Positions 34,248-44,977 of a stretch of 64,000 nucleotides of DNA are shown in pieces. The position numbers and the translations under genes were made by a program. Positions within the stretch are counted from its first letter, which is position 1; every line of letters begins with the position of its first letter. Source of the DNA: Geosiphon pyriformis (taxonomy: Eukaryota; Glomeromycota; Glomeromycetes; Archaeosporales; Geosiphonaceae); contig JAAOMT010000523.1 in assembly GCA_016748015.1 (NCBI GenBank), forward strand, positions 1,351,595-1,415,594, given 5' to 3'. Under the pieces are notes generated by a model. It did not search any database, was not told the DNA's origin, and was given only the letters and a program-made list of their open reading frames with translations.

Positions 34248-34928
34248 CTCAAGTTAACTGCTGCCCAAGTTTTGTCTTTGTTCTTTCTCCGCTCAGTTTA
34301 AAACAAAAGGCTCCGTTGAGAAAAACACAGCTTTATTCAAACTTTTACTAACTCACGTGTGCGCATACACACTAACTGTGTAAGCTCAATTACTTCTCGG
34401 CGAATTTCTTGATTCTTTAACGACTATATACTTGTGATAGAAAACTTATTTCCCATTCCTAATCTTCAAGTCAGGCGACCTAGAAATTCTTAAGTTACTC
34501 TATCCAGCACTTGTGTTATCACGATTTGACGGGTTCTTCTCCATAGCAGGTAGCTATTTCAACTTCTATTCGGGGTTTTCCTTCTGATAAATGCAAATCA
34601 AAGGCTTGAGCCTTTTATCGAAGGGTTTAACTAATGTTTGATAACTTGTTAAATTTTAGGTCCTTTTTCTGGCTCAATATTAGTGAAAAAACCCTCAAAT
34701 TTCACACCATCCCTTCTCGTCAAAACATAGCACTGGTATACAGAATTTCAGATCAAAGAACTGTTAGCTTTTTGTAATTTTTTAAAACGAAGGGATTTAA
34801 AAAAATTAAACTTATATACTAAAATATACTATAAATATATAGCAAATATAATACTAAGTATAGTACTCAGAACATTGAATATAAAAGACCCTCAAGATAC
34901 ATATTTATCGAACCCCGATATCGTTTCG

Positions 34929-37693
34929 ATGCTTACTTTAACTGAAACATCTTCCCCCTTCAAACATACCGCTTGCTCTGAGCATTACCGCACTTCCCCT
35001 ATTTTGTCTATGGACAAAAAGATGCTTCCGAGCAACAACCAAACAATTACCACAATTAACTGCCAGAATAACTCTGCAAGGTGGGGAGGATTTCATTTTG
35101 ATTTTAATTGATCAAGGTTACACCTACACTTTGAAGTAAATCTATCTTGGTATTTGAATAAGTTTCTAATTGATCAATATTTTTAGGTCAGGGCTATCAT
35201 CCGCTTTTAAAAGGCGATCTATTGGCTCTTTGCAACCTGTGATAGGCTTAGGATCAGCCCCTTCTGGTACCAAGACACCAACGGCAGCAGGAGCATCATC
35301 ACCATCATCAACTTTATCAACAGCAGCAGTAACAGAAGCTTCCAATAAGCCCTCAAGTAAATTAAAAAGGTCATCTTCGTCGTCATCATCGAAACCTAAT
35401 AGATCTCAGAGTTCGACATCTAGCTTGGGCAATACTTCAAGGCCTTCCTCGCCAGCAAACCCAAAGGTTACTTCTCCAATTTCTACTCCTCAGAAGGAAA
35501 GTGGCACATTATATTCAAGTATCGACTCCTTGGATATTCTATCCGGGAGTCATAGTGGCCGCAAATCTTCTATATCGTTGAATCTCTTCAAACCTTCATT
35601 ATCAGAAAGTGATAAAGAAGCACCGGCTTTCACTATTACTGACAAGCCAGCTCCATGTACGCCAACTTCTTCAAATTCAGAGCAACCCTCGGCCGATTAT
35701 TTTAGTCGGCCTATAAAGCCTCCATGTCTTTTAAACAAACCAACCAAAAGTCCTAATTATGAAGCAGGGACTCCAGAACCTGAAGAAATGGACGATGACG
35801 AATTGAATGATGATGAGATTGATAGTTTCTTCAATTCATCTGATTCTCCATGTTCGATGCCTTTGACACCTTTCGCTAATCAAGTTGGTGGGCACACGTC
35901 CTTTTTTCGCTTTTCTAAAAAAGCTGTATGCAAGCCTTTATGCCGAAGGGAGCAGGAATTTTACGAAGTTTTAGAGACTCAACATTTGGAGCTTTTACCC
36001 TTCGTACCTCAATATCTTGGAGTTTTGAACGTCACATATAGATCTCTCGAGAATGGGCAAAGCATGCCAGAAGTAGTCTTTGAACAAAACAAGCATATAC
36101 TACCAAAATGGATGCTTGGCAAAGTAAAAGGTGGGGACGAAAATCGTGAATATGGAAAAGGCTCTACACGGGTTAATAAGAAATTACAAGAGCAAGTACT
36201 TCGTGAAGTATTCTCCCCTCATGCGATAAAGTCTCGAATACGTCAGGTTCGAGCATTACAAAAAGAACCTTCTATGAAAAGAAGGCATTCTATGCTTACC
36301 ATGGCATCGTTGTTGAGGCCGGACAATAATAATACCACAGAATTATCCCGTAGCTTTACAGAGATCGGTATTTCTTCACATAAGAAACCCCAAAATAATC
36401 GTTCTATCTCATGTTCTAAAATGAATCTTGAAGAAAAATGCGAATCCGAGGATTTATCATCTGAATCGTATGATCATTTTCCAACATCAAAGGATTTCGA
36501 CATTAGTCCTAATAAATCGGAAATAGCTTCTGTATTTAGTAAGGATGAAATAAGTTCTCTGGCTCCATCTTCAAGATATCCTCGAATGCCGATAGGAACT
36601 TCTCAACATCTTAACGATCAAATTGAAAATGAAGAGCTTCATCATCTCCCTAATTCAACGAACAATACTTGGTCGAAGGTCAAGACAAATAATCCATGGT
36701 CGCTTCATTGTTTCACGACCCAATTGACAAAATTGCAAAAGTCGAATAATTCGAGCGCAAACCAGCTTCAACAGTTTCTCCTTTTAGAAGATCTGACGGG
36801 TGGGTTAAAAAATCCATGCGTTTTGGATTTAAAAATGGGAACTCGACAGCATGGGATTGACGCGACCCCTGAGAAACGGAAGAGTCAAATGAAAAAATGT
36901 GCCAAAACCACCAGTAAAACTTTGGGTGTACGGATCTGCGGAATGCAGGCAAGTCTCTGAATTTTTTTACATTAAGTAAGGGTAAAGGTTGGGTCTGGCA
37001 CCTACTGAACGTGGATTTTGTTCCCTAAAAGACATCTGTGCGCAAAGTTGGGCCTGCATTCCACCTCGAAGTTTATTGAACGTGCATTTTGCCCGAGGAA
37101 AGGCACTTGCTCAAGAGTTGGACTCTAGCCCTTGACCACTGATCCCCATTTATATTCAGTAATTTTTTTCCTTAACTTACTTTAAATTTTTTTGTTTTTG
37201 AAAATAGGTATACAAGATAACCGAGCAAGAATTTGAATTTCAAGACAAATATTATGGACGATTATTGACTCCAAATACATTTCACGACGCTCTAGCCAAT
37301 TTTCTGCATAACGGGGAAGTTCTTCTAGTTCATCAGATACCGATCTTAGTGAGGAAGTTGCGTCGATTGGCCAAAATTATCCGTGGATTGGATGGATATC
37401 GTTTCTATGCCAGTAGTTTGTTACTTATTTACGATGGGGATATTCAGAATCCGCGGGAAATCGATATAAGGATAATAGATTTTGCTCACTGCACGAGCGG
37501 GAATGATTACGCACCCGAGGACATCCATTACTCCCCCTCACATTCAGGTTTTGATGCCGGCTATCTTTTGGGTGTGAAAAATTTAGTAAAGTCATTTGAA
37601 TTAATATACCGTGATCATACTGGTATATTGTTGAAGGATAATACCGAGGGAGATGTGTTTAGCGACATAAGAGATGATGACTTATCCGAGTGA
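34929..37693 (+). CDS. KCS1: inositol hexakisphosphate kinase (KCS1 type); join 34929-35080, 35187-36948, 37208-37693
   Basis: The three exons add to 2400 nt, exactly 799 codons plus a TGA stop. The protein is an IPK-family kinase that phosphorylates InsP6 to 5-PP-InsP5, the inositol pyrophosphate used in phosphate signalling. Residues 50-215 are Ser/Thr-rich and probably disordered. The family signature PCVLDLKMG (PxxxDxKxG) is at about 594-602 in exon 2, followed by TRQHGIDA and GVRICGMQ. Exon 3 carries YGR, the SSLL block (about 706-710), IIDFAHC (metal-binding Asp, about 725) and FDAGYLLGVKNL near the C-terminus. All key residues are present, and codon use is free of the decay seen around it. 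The start at 34929 is the first in-frame ATG; the frame upstream is AT-rich with no ATG. An ATTAAA at 37889 could be the poly(A) signal. Confidence 0.92.
35081..35186 (+). other. KCS1 intron 1 (106 bp)
   Basis: The donor is AG/GTGGGG and the acceptor TTTTTAG/G, with a branch-like CTAAT about 20 nt upstream of the acceptor. Without splicing, a TGA at 35109-35111 would end the frame. With it, the split codon gives Arg and the frame continues. The weak donor leaves some doubt about the exact 5' boundary. Confidence 0.7.
36949..37207 (+). other. KCS1 intron 2 (259 bp), GC-AG type
   Basis: Exon 2 ends ATGCAG and the intron starts GCAAGT. It ends AAATAG before GTATACAAG. Splicing joins GVRICGMQ to VYKITEQEFEF in phase 0, matching the family. 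The intron contains two diverged copies of a roughly 80-nt sequence (about 36985-37135). Confidence 0.88.
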
Positions 37694-39085
37694 ATGAGCG
37701 AGTGAGTGAGTAAAAACGCGTGGGAAAACTCAAAGGAGGTTGATGGTGTAGACCCATTTGGCAGTGAGACCTCCTTGCCGTTCGCTTGGGGAAGTATTTT
37801 GATCCATTCTAGTACTTTGTACCTAATACATATTCTTAACTTTGAGCCGAGGATCGGCGGAGAATGTTAGGAAATTGGAAAGTTTCTTATTAAAGATTTT
37901 ACACAGACAGAAAGACATTTTCAATTAGCACCTTTTGATCGCATCTACCTTTTAATTTCTCTCCTTTCTTGTACATCCTTGCCCTTTTCTTATTTCTTTT
38001 TTCTTGTGAAAATTGATTTTTTGAGTAAATAATTTGCTAGCTGATAGTTTCTATTACGAGTTGTACATATTTTTCTAAAAATTTATTAGATTAATTAACT
38101 TTATTAATCTATAATTCACACTTGTGTATTCTTTAGCAGAATTATGTGATAAAAATTTACACTGATAAATTGGTTAAATTCGAAAGTTGTTTTTTCACAC
38201 ACAAAAAACATAATAATATGTTGTTATAATTTTGTATAAATATAATTTATAAAATATATGCATTTGACCAATAATTATATTAAATTTAATAATTTAATTT
38301 GTGATTCGGATGCTGATCGAAGAAAAGTCTAGTGACTTACGATTTTAGGCTATTCGATGAATATCACTTTTACTGAATATTACACAATGGGACAGAAGTT
38401 CTCTAAATATATTTTTATACATGACGTAAGCAAAAAATATGTATATTAATGTATTAATTTTGTTATTATTTCAAAAATTTTTTGGTTAACTTCAATATCT
38501 TTTTATGAAAATTAATTTGGTTTTTTAATATGATTTTATATGTTAATATATACATTAAATAAAACTTGTATTGCAAACAAAAAATTTTTAACTTAAAAAT
38601 ATTGTATTATTTATTTTAATTAATATTAAAAACTTTATTTTATTTTGAACTTTTTAAAAGAAATCAACCATTTATTTTGGCAAAAAAACTTTGTTTATTG
38701 GCGAATAAAAATTTGTTAAATATTATATAATAAAATCTTAATTATTAAATTTAATAAAATATGTATATTTTTTATATATAATATTAAAATTAATATATAA
38801 TTAATTATTTAAACTTATTAAAATTTTTTTTAGATTAAATAAAGAAAACAAAATTTTGTGCATCTATTTTGTTAATACAACAATTTAAATAATTAATTAC
38901 AAATAATTTAATTTTTTATTATCTTTAATAAAAAAATCTAAAATATAATTAAATTATTAAAAGTGTTTTTATTTAAAAAAAATTCATATTATTATTTATG
39001 TTTTTATTATTTAAATAATTAAAAACAAAAATATTTAAAAAAAAAATCAAAAGTTTTTGAAAAAAGTTTTTTACTATTTAATATG
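37694..39085. other. KCS1 3' flank passing into AT-rich repeat territory
   Basis: Mixed composition to about 38000, then AT-rich sequence with no recognised gene up to the start of LINE C. There is no RNA gene or repeat I can support. Confidence 0.45.
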
Positions 39086-39115
39086 ATAAATTCGTTTCTG
39101 GCCACTGGTGCTTTT

Positions 39116-40016
39116 GTTGATGATACTATCTAAGTTGATAGCAGCCAGACTGCTACACAACACATCCTCAATGTTGCTAGTGATTTTTTTCATTTAAATG
39201 ACATTTCAATAAACAATAACAAGACTGTGGCCATTCCTATTAACTGTCAGGTCACTGCTTCTTATCTGACTATCAGTGGTCTACCAATTTCCATCGCTAA
39301 AAAAGATGAATCTCATCATTATCTGGGGATTTTTTTGTCTTCTGAAGGTTTTTTGAAGCTTAGCTTGGTTAAAACGCATTCAGATGTTTGGTTTTTTGTC
39401 AATCTCATTTTAAGAAAAGTTATTTCAGATAAACAGTTTGCCTATTTGGTGTCTTCAATTCTCTTTCCAATTGTCAGCTACAGAACTCAGTTCAGTTTTA
39501 TTCCTCTCAGTATGTGTAATAAATGGGACACTTTGATTTGCAAGAGCCTGAAATCCAAATCTGGACTGCCTCTGGACTTTCCCAATGATGCGCTTCATCA
39601 TCCTTCCTTGTACAATTTAAAAACTTTTGAGCAGATTCAGGCTGAGAGCAAGTCAGCTTCTGTCATTGCTTTTGCGAATTTGGTTGGTGTTTTAGGTCGC
39701 TTGTTTTCTCATAGGTCTCACGATCTCCAGATTCTCAGCTGGCATTCTTGTTACTCTTTGTTGTTTCCTGTTTGTGTTAGAGTCAGCCCTTCAAACAACT
39801 TTTTGGCAGATGTGGTTTGTATTTTTTCTGGGTGTGATTTATCTTTGGGTGGCTCTCTGGCCAACGCTTTTTGTCTTTGGAGTGGTACTCCTATGTCTCT
39901 AGTTCTCGGCAAAACAATTTTCTTCAAATGTGTCTCTTTCCTTAGACATTATGGTATTGCTTTTGTAGAACAGCTTTGTGACCAGAATGGCATTGTTTTT
40001 GATTAGAAGACTTTCA
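39116..40016 (+). pseudogene. LINE C RT palm and thumb
   Basis: After AFVDDTI and TAA at 39131-39133, the frame is open for 259 codons (39227-40006) with YLGIFLSSEGF, VSYRTQFSFIPLSMCNKW, GLPLDFPNDALHHPSLYNL and FVEQLCDQNGIVFD. The stop at 40004-40006 falls at the expected Trp before KTFKHWKRLDPRGPVP. Both catalytic Asp residues remain. Confidence 0.85.
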
Positions 40017-40492
40017 AGCATTGGAAAAGACTAGACCCTCGTGGTCCAGTCCCCTCCTGGTTTGATCTCTCTGTTTGTTTTCTTGGTGGTGTTGCTTTTC
40101 CTATTGGTCATTTTTCTCATGTGGGTGTTGGTGGCTCTTCTGACATCCGTCAGTCTTTTGGTTTTGGTGTTATTTGTAATGATCTGTTGAATATTGGTGC
40201 TGTCCGCCTCTCTGTGTACACAGATGGATCTCTGAGTAACTTGGGCATTGTTAATATGTTGACTGGTGCTGTGGTTTTCTTTGAAGACATTGATTTGGGT
40301 CTGGGTGTAGAGATTTCTGGTTTGGTTTCTTCTACTTTGGCAAAGTTGCAGACCATTGCTTTAGCTCTTGAGTGTGTTTCTTTTTTTCATTTGGTTGATT
40401 TGTTCTCGGACAGCCAGGTGGCTATTGATGCTTGCAGGTCAGAGTCATTATCGGCTAGTCCTGATTTCAGGAATCATTGTTGAATTGAGCAT
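40017..40492 (+). pseudogene. LINE C RNase H, first half
   Basis: KHWKRLDPRGPVP is followed by the open stretch 40121-40483 with VYTDGSLSNLG (first Asp), the Glu in IALALE, and FSDSQVAIDA (second Asp), all kept. It ends FRNHC, TGA, IEH at the insertion point of element 2. The other half starts at 50743. Confidence 0.85.
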
Positions 40493-41397
40493 TGTTATAG
40501 GTGATTATTTCTGCTATGGAATTAAATAACAACTCTGTAACTTGGTGCTCAAAAGCTATCTTGATTTCTATTAATGTTGGTATTGGTAATCTGAAGGTTT
40601 TGATATCTGAAGGTTTTGGGTTGAGTTTTTTGTATAATAAACAGAGATTCTATTGTAATTGTAATAGTCTTCAAAATCACAATTCCGTCCAATTTCTTTC
40701 TCAGCGTAGAGACTGGATTTATTCTGGTAGTTCTGTCCTTCTGGTAAGCTATCTGATAATAAATAAAATTCTACTCTTATTTCTGGGTCTTTTACCAGGC
40801 TATCCATGATGTCAATAACTTAGTGCTTTTAATCCTTAATCAATTAATATAAAACAACAAAGCAAAAACAGAAAAAAAAAGAAAAGAAAGAAAGCAAATA
40901 ATATAAAATAAAGCAAATAAGCCAAGGCGATTCTAATTCATATCCCGTCAATAGCCATGATCAAGAGCTATTGTTCCAGTATGGTTAAGTATCAGTTACT
41001 ATCAACACTTCATGTTGATAGTAAAAAAGAAATTTGATATAGTGAATAATTATTTTATTTGAAGATTGTGGTAACTAAGCTAAGAATTCTTGGTGTCAAT
41101 TCTGTTTTTTTCTGCTTTTAACACTACTACTATATATACATATTTGAGATTCTTTAATTTCTCAATTCCTTGCAACAAGAATCCTGGAATTCCTGGAATC
41201 CTGTGATTCCTGATGAAAAGAATCCTGCGATTCTGGAATCCTGTGATTTCTTGTTAGAGAATTCTGAAATTCCTGGAATCCTGCAATTCCTCTAAGAGGA
41301 ATCTTGGAATTTCACATTTACTATGTCTACATCCTATTGGCTAATATCTACTGACTAATAATAATAATACTATATTTCCTATATTCTATGAGTAACA
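40493..41397 (-). repeat. 3' LTR of element 2 (905 bp)
   Basis: It runs from TGTTAT to GTAACA. Stem-loop 1 is at 40949-40973 (CAATAGC/GCTATTG, 11-nt loop) and stem-loop 2 at 40998-41022 (ACTATCAAC/GTTGATAGT, loop acttcat). The U3 array of GGAATCC motifs is at about 41175-41310. It is followed inside by the PPT at 41398-41418. Confidence 0.93.
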
Positions 41398-41410
41398 TTA
41401 TTCCTTTCTT

Positions 41411-41872
41411 TTAATATTGAGCTCCACTGAAATCTAATTCTTTTAATTCTCCCTCTTGAAGTATTTCCTGAATTTTGTTTTCGAAAATTACTTCTGTTAT
41501 TTGAGTCTGTAATTTTTCAAATTGAGCCTTGGTAATTTTTCCCAATTGATTACTGGTAACTATATCTATTGCTTTGTTGAATAGGATTTCTGGTCGATCC
41601 TGAAATGCTGTATGTATCCAGTATATAGTTCGAGCTTGTATAGATAAGTTGTTTTTTTCCACAAAATGTTCTAGTTGTTGTAGTATTGTTGTGTCAAATA
41701 ACCACTTTGTTTTATTCATATATAAGTTCTGAATATTCACATGTTGTTCCAAGTAAAAATAACAATAATTTTTTGGAAATTGTTGTGTCCACCAAGTCCA
41801 AGTTTCTCTGATAAGTTCTTGGTGTAATCTGACTATTTGTTGTTCTTTTATGGCCAATTTTATTTTGGTCAT
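41411..41872 (-). pseudogene. C-terminal tail of element 2 polyprotein
   Basis: Open for 153 codons, Gln/Glu/Trp-rich, with NYCYFYLEQHVNIQNLY and ending LKELDFSGAQY next to the PPT. No known domain is recognised. Its conservation in elements 1-3, and its end motif in family II, suggest a retained role, perhaps in integration or particle assembly (speculative). Confidence 0.55.
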
Positions 41873-42155
41873 AATCTTGTTGACAACATTTTTAAGTTTT
41901 TTCTGTGCTTTGTTTTGTGGTATCTTTGCTGTATTTTTGTAATAAATGGTTTGTTAATTGATTGTAATTTTCATCTCCTGGTGTTAGATTAATTGAAAGA
42001 TTTGTAGGCTAGTGAATGGATATTGTCTGTAATTTCTATTTTTCTGATCTTTTCTGTCGCGTCAACCATGTTTTTATATATTTTTTTGTCAATCAATTGG
42101 ACGTGTTGTTGTCAATGATAATGATTGGTTCCAAATCTCGTGGAATCTCATCTGG

Positions 42156-42490
42156 TTAGACTAGTATTCTCTGTACTTCTAATTGTGGAATATTATTGAT
42201 AGATGATGATACTATATGGTGGTATAATTTCAGTCGATCTCCATGTGCTGTTTTGGTCAAGATTTTGTTATTCAACCTTAATTTGTAAGCTCTATTTCCT
42301 AGAATTTCTTCTATGTGAAATGATCTGTCCCATTTGAGGTCAAATTTTCCACTCCATTGTTTTTCCACTTTGGTATAATGTAGTAGTACTTTGTCTCCAA
42401 TCCTGAATTCAACTGGTTTATCTGGTAGTTGGTTATTATGTCTTTTTTTTTGTTTCTCTTGTGACTTTTGTATGTTATCAGCTGCTCTTT
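42156..42490 (-). pseudogene. integrase C-terminal domain, element 2
   Basis: It contains KQWSGKFDLKWDRSFHIEEIL and GNRAYKLRLNNKILTK, matching the GPF/Y-like module of element 1, with Gly-to-Arg changes (WDRSF for WDGPF; GNRAY for GNGAY). It shares the frame of the integrase core. Confidence 0.75.
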
Positions 42491-42491
42491 G

Positions 42492-43475
42492 TCATTTGTT
42501 TTTTAATGTTTCTCTTAAGTCATATGTTCTTCTCAACAATGTGTTTTTGAAATTCTCTTCTGTTATTGGTTCGGTTGGGTATGTGCTAACTTCTATTTCC
42601 ACTGGTAGTGTTGCTGTTCTATCATATACTAATTCAAATGATGTTGCTTGTGTAGTATCTTGCTTTATTGTCCGATAAGCAAATAGTACTAATGGTATCA
42701 ACAAATTCCAATCATTCTGGTTTTCTTGGCTGAGTTTAGCTATTGTTTCACACAATGTTCTGTTGAATCTTTCGACTAATCCATTGGTTTGTGAATGGTA
42801 TAATAATAATAATGGTCTCTTAATTCCGAATCTTTGGCTCAATTCTGTTAATGTTCTGTTCACAAAATGAGTTTCTTGATTTGAAAGTAATTCTTTTGGA
42901 CATCCATGTTGACAGATCAAATTTTGATGAACAAATTTGGCAATGGATTCTGCATCCGCTCTTTGAATTGCTTTTGCCTCTGGCCATTTAGTGAAATAGT
43001 CCATGGCTACTGCTATGTACTTGTTTCCTCCGCTGGTGATTGTTAATGGTCTGACTAAATTAATTCCAACACAGTCAAATGGTTGTCTCATTTTGATTGG
43101 TCTTAATGGTTTACTGGGTTTTGTACCTTCTCTTTGCTGACAAGCATCATAATTTTGAACATATTGAATGATGTCTGGATATATTGATGGCCAATAGTAT
43201 TTTTTTCTGGTTCTTTCTATGGTTGTTTTTTTGTGAAAGTGTCCTGCTGTTGGATTTGCATGCATGTTGAATAATATTGTCTCTTTTTCTGGCTCTGTAA
43301 TTACTCTGGTTGGTTGCTTTAGATCTCTTCTATTTTTCCAATACAGTATGTTTTGGTAAGTGATAAAATATTTTGATTGTTGTTTAATACTCTTTTGTTT
43401 TGTTTGAGATAAATTCTCCTTGAACTGTTGAGTGTTTATATAATGTTGCAGTTGTTGATATTTTTGTATGTTCAT
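42492..43475 (-). CDS. integrase of element 2 (327 codons open, catalytically broken)
   Basis: The frame is uninterrupted from the zinc finger to the end of the core. HANPTAGH is followed by YDACQ, so the first Cys of the CxxC is Tyr. The core has GINLVRPL (first Asp is Asn, near 43060), LLSNQETHF (second Asp is Asn, near 42880) and GLVERFNRTL with Glu kept. Element 1 has Asp at both positions, so the losses are recent and all G-to-A. The open frame is therefore misleading: the enzyme cannot be active. Confidence 0.88.
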   Translation of the reverse strand: MNIQKYQQLQHYINTQQFKENLSQTKQKSIKQQSKYFITYQNILYWKNRRDLKQPTRVITEPEKETILFNMHANPTAGHFHKKTTIERTRKKYYWPSIYPDIIQYVQNYDACQQREGTKPSKPLRPIKMRQPFDCVGINLVRPLTITSGGNKYIAVAMDYFTKWPEAKAIQRADAESIAKFVHQNLICQHGCPKELLSNQETHFVNRTLTELSQRFGIKRPLLLLYHSQTNGLVERFNRTLCETIAKLSQENQNDWNLLIPLVLFAYRTIKQDTTQATSFELVYDRTATLPVEIEVSTYPTEPITEENFKNTLLRRTYDLRETLKNK

Positions 43476-43537
43476 TTTTTGTTATATTTTTCATTGGTAT
43501 TGTTCTGGTTTTGTTATATTTTTGGGTTGAAATGTTT

Positions 43538-43990
43538 TTAGATTTGTCTTATTTGTGACAAACTGTCAGCATTTCTGTTGTCTTTTCTTTTTTTATAATG
43601 TATAGTATAATTATATGGTGCGAGTGCTATTTTCCATTTTGACTGTCTTCCATTTCCAAATTCTTGTTTTTGAAGTAATGTTAGTCCTTTGTGATCTGTG
43701 TATATTTCAAACTTCTGGCTCAAGTATTCTTTCCATTTCATGACTGCTCAGTATATTGCTAAGTGTTTTTGTTCCAGTGTTTCATAGTTCTTTTTGGCTG
43801 GTGTTAAACCTCTACTAGCATATGCTACTCAATGTTCTCTGCTGTCTGGTCCTCTCTAAGATAATACTGCTCTCAATGCTTGGCCAGATACATCAGTAGT
43901 GATGATGAATGGTTTGCTGTGATCTGAATAGATCAGTACTGGAGTTTGAATGAGCTTTTTTTTCAGAATATCAAAAGCTTCTTGTTAACT
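43538..43990 (-). pseudogene. RNase H of element 2
   Basis: It shows FIITTDVSGQALRAVLS, KNYETLEQKHLAI, FEIYTDHKGLTLLQKQ and KKRKDNRNADSLSQ (43538-43741), the usual Ty3/gypsy RNase H and tether sequence after RT. Stops occur at Trp and Gln-type positions. Unlike element 1, there is no internal deletion. Confidence 0.82.
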
Positions 43991-44705
43991 TTCTGTCCAT
44001 TCATATTTTGTATTCTTGGTTTGCAGTTGGTTAAGAGGCTGCACTATCTTGGAGAAGTTTTTGATAAAATGCCAATAGTAGCTGGCAAATTCCAAGAATA
44101 ATTTCAGTTCTGTCATATTGGTTGGCATTAGAGAGTTCTTTACTATCTCTATTATCATTGGATCCGTTTTAATGCTGTCTTTGCTAACTATGTGTTTCAA
44201 GAATTTTAGTTCTGTCTTGCCAAAGAAGCACTTTGTTGCATTTAACTTTAGTCCTGCTATTTTTAGTCTTTCGAACACTTATTGAAGATAATGAAAATAA
44301 TCATCAAATGTTTTTGAGAATACATTGGTGTTGTCCAAATATACAACTACTGATTTCCACAATAAACTGGTGTAAATGATTTCCATTAGCCATTGGAAAG
44401 TTGTTGGGGCATTGGTTAAGCCAAATGGCATTATTTCAAATTCAAAATTCCCCTCTCTAGTAGTGAATGCCATTTTCTCTTTGTCAGCTAGATCCATGGC
44501 TACTTGCCAGTAACCACTGTTCAGATCTAATGTTGAAAACCATTTGTTTCCACCGAAAGTGTCGAATAATTCTTGGATCTGTGGCGTGGGGTAACTATCT
44601 CCACGAGTTATTCCATTGAGTTTTCTATAATCTACACAAAAGCGAATTTTCTCATTCTTTTTCCAGATGAGTATCACTGGTGATAACCATGGGCTCATTG
44701 ATAGC
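43991..44705 (-). pseudogene. reverse transcriptase of element 2
   Basis: SPWLSPVILIWKKN, FCVDYRKLN, FSTLDLNSGYWQVAM, FGLTNAPTTFQ, VVVYLDNTNVFS and GLKLNATKC give the full finger-palm series in one frame with a stop at about 44279. The active site is YLDN, the same change as in element 1. Confidence 0.88.
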
Positions 44706-44977
44706 TAAATTAGCCCATTGTCAAGCATTCAGTTTATCTCTTAATGGATAATCTTATGGCTGGCTGGTGGTACTCTGTATGCTCTTTGTTTAATTGGCAT
44801 TGCATCTTCAGTCTTAATCTAATGCTGGATGATGTCAGTTTGGCCAAACTCATTTTTGCTGGCAAAAATGTCGTTGAAATTGTTAAGCAACATCTTAAGT
44901 TGCATACATTGGAGTGGATCTAAGTTTCCCATGTTCATTTGTTCCAACTGTTCTGGTTGGAGCAAATAACATTTGTT

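Noticed and set aside
35170-35186. Extra N-terminal residues upstream of KCS1 exon 2
   Set aside because: They come from a TTG inside intron 1; splicing 35080 to 35187 gives an in-frame protein with a proper ATG at 34929.
32230-37980. tRNA or rRNA genes in the unique island
   Set aside because: No A-box/B-box pair or rRNA-like sequence was seen; one GGTTCGAG match near 36246 lies inside the KCS1 coding exon.
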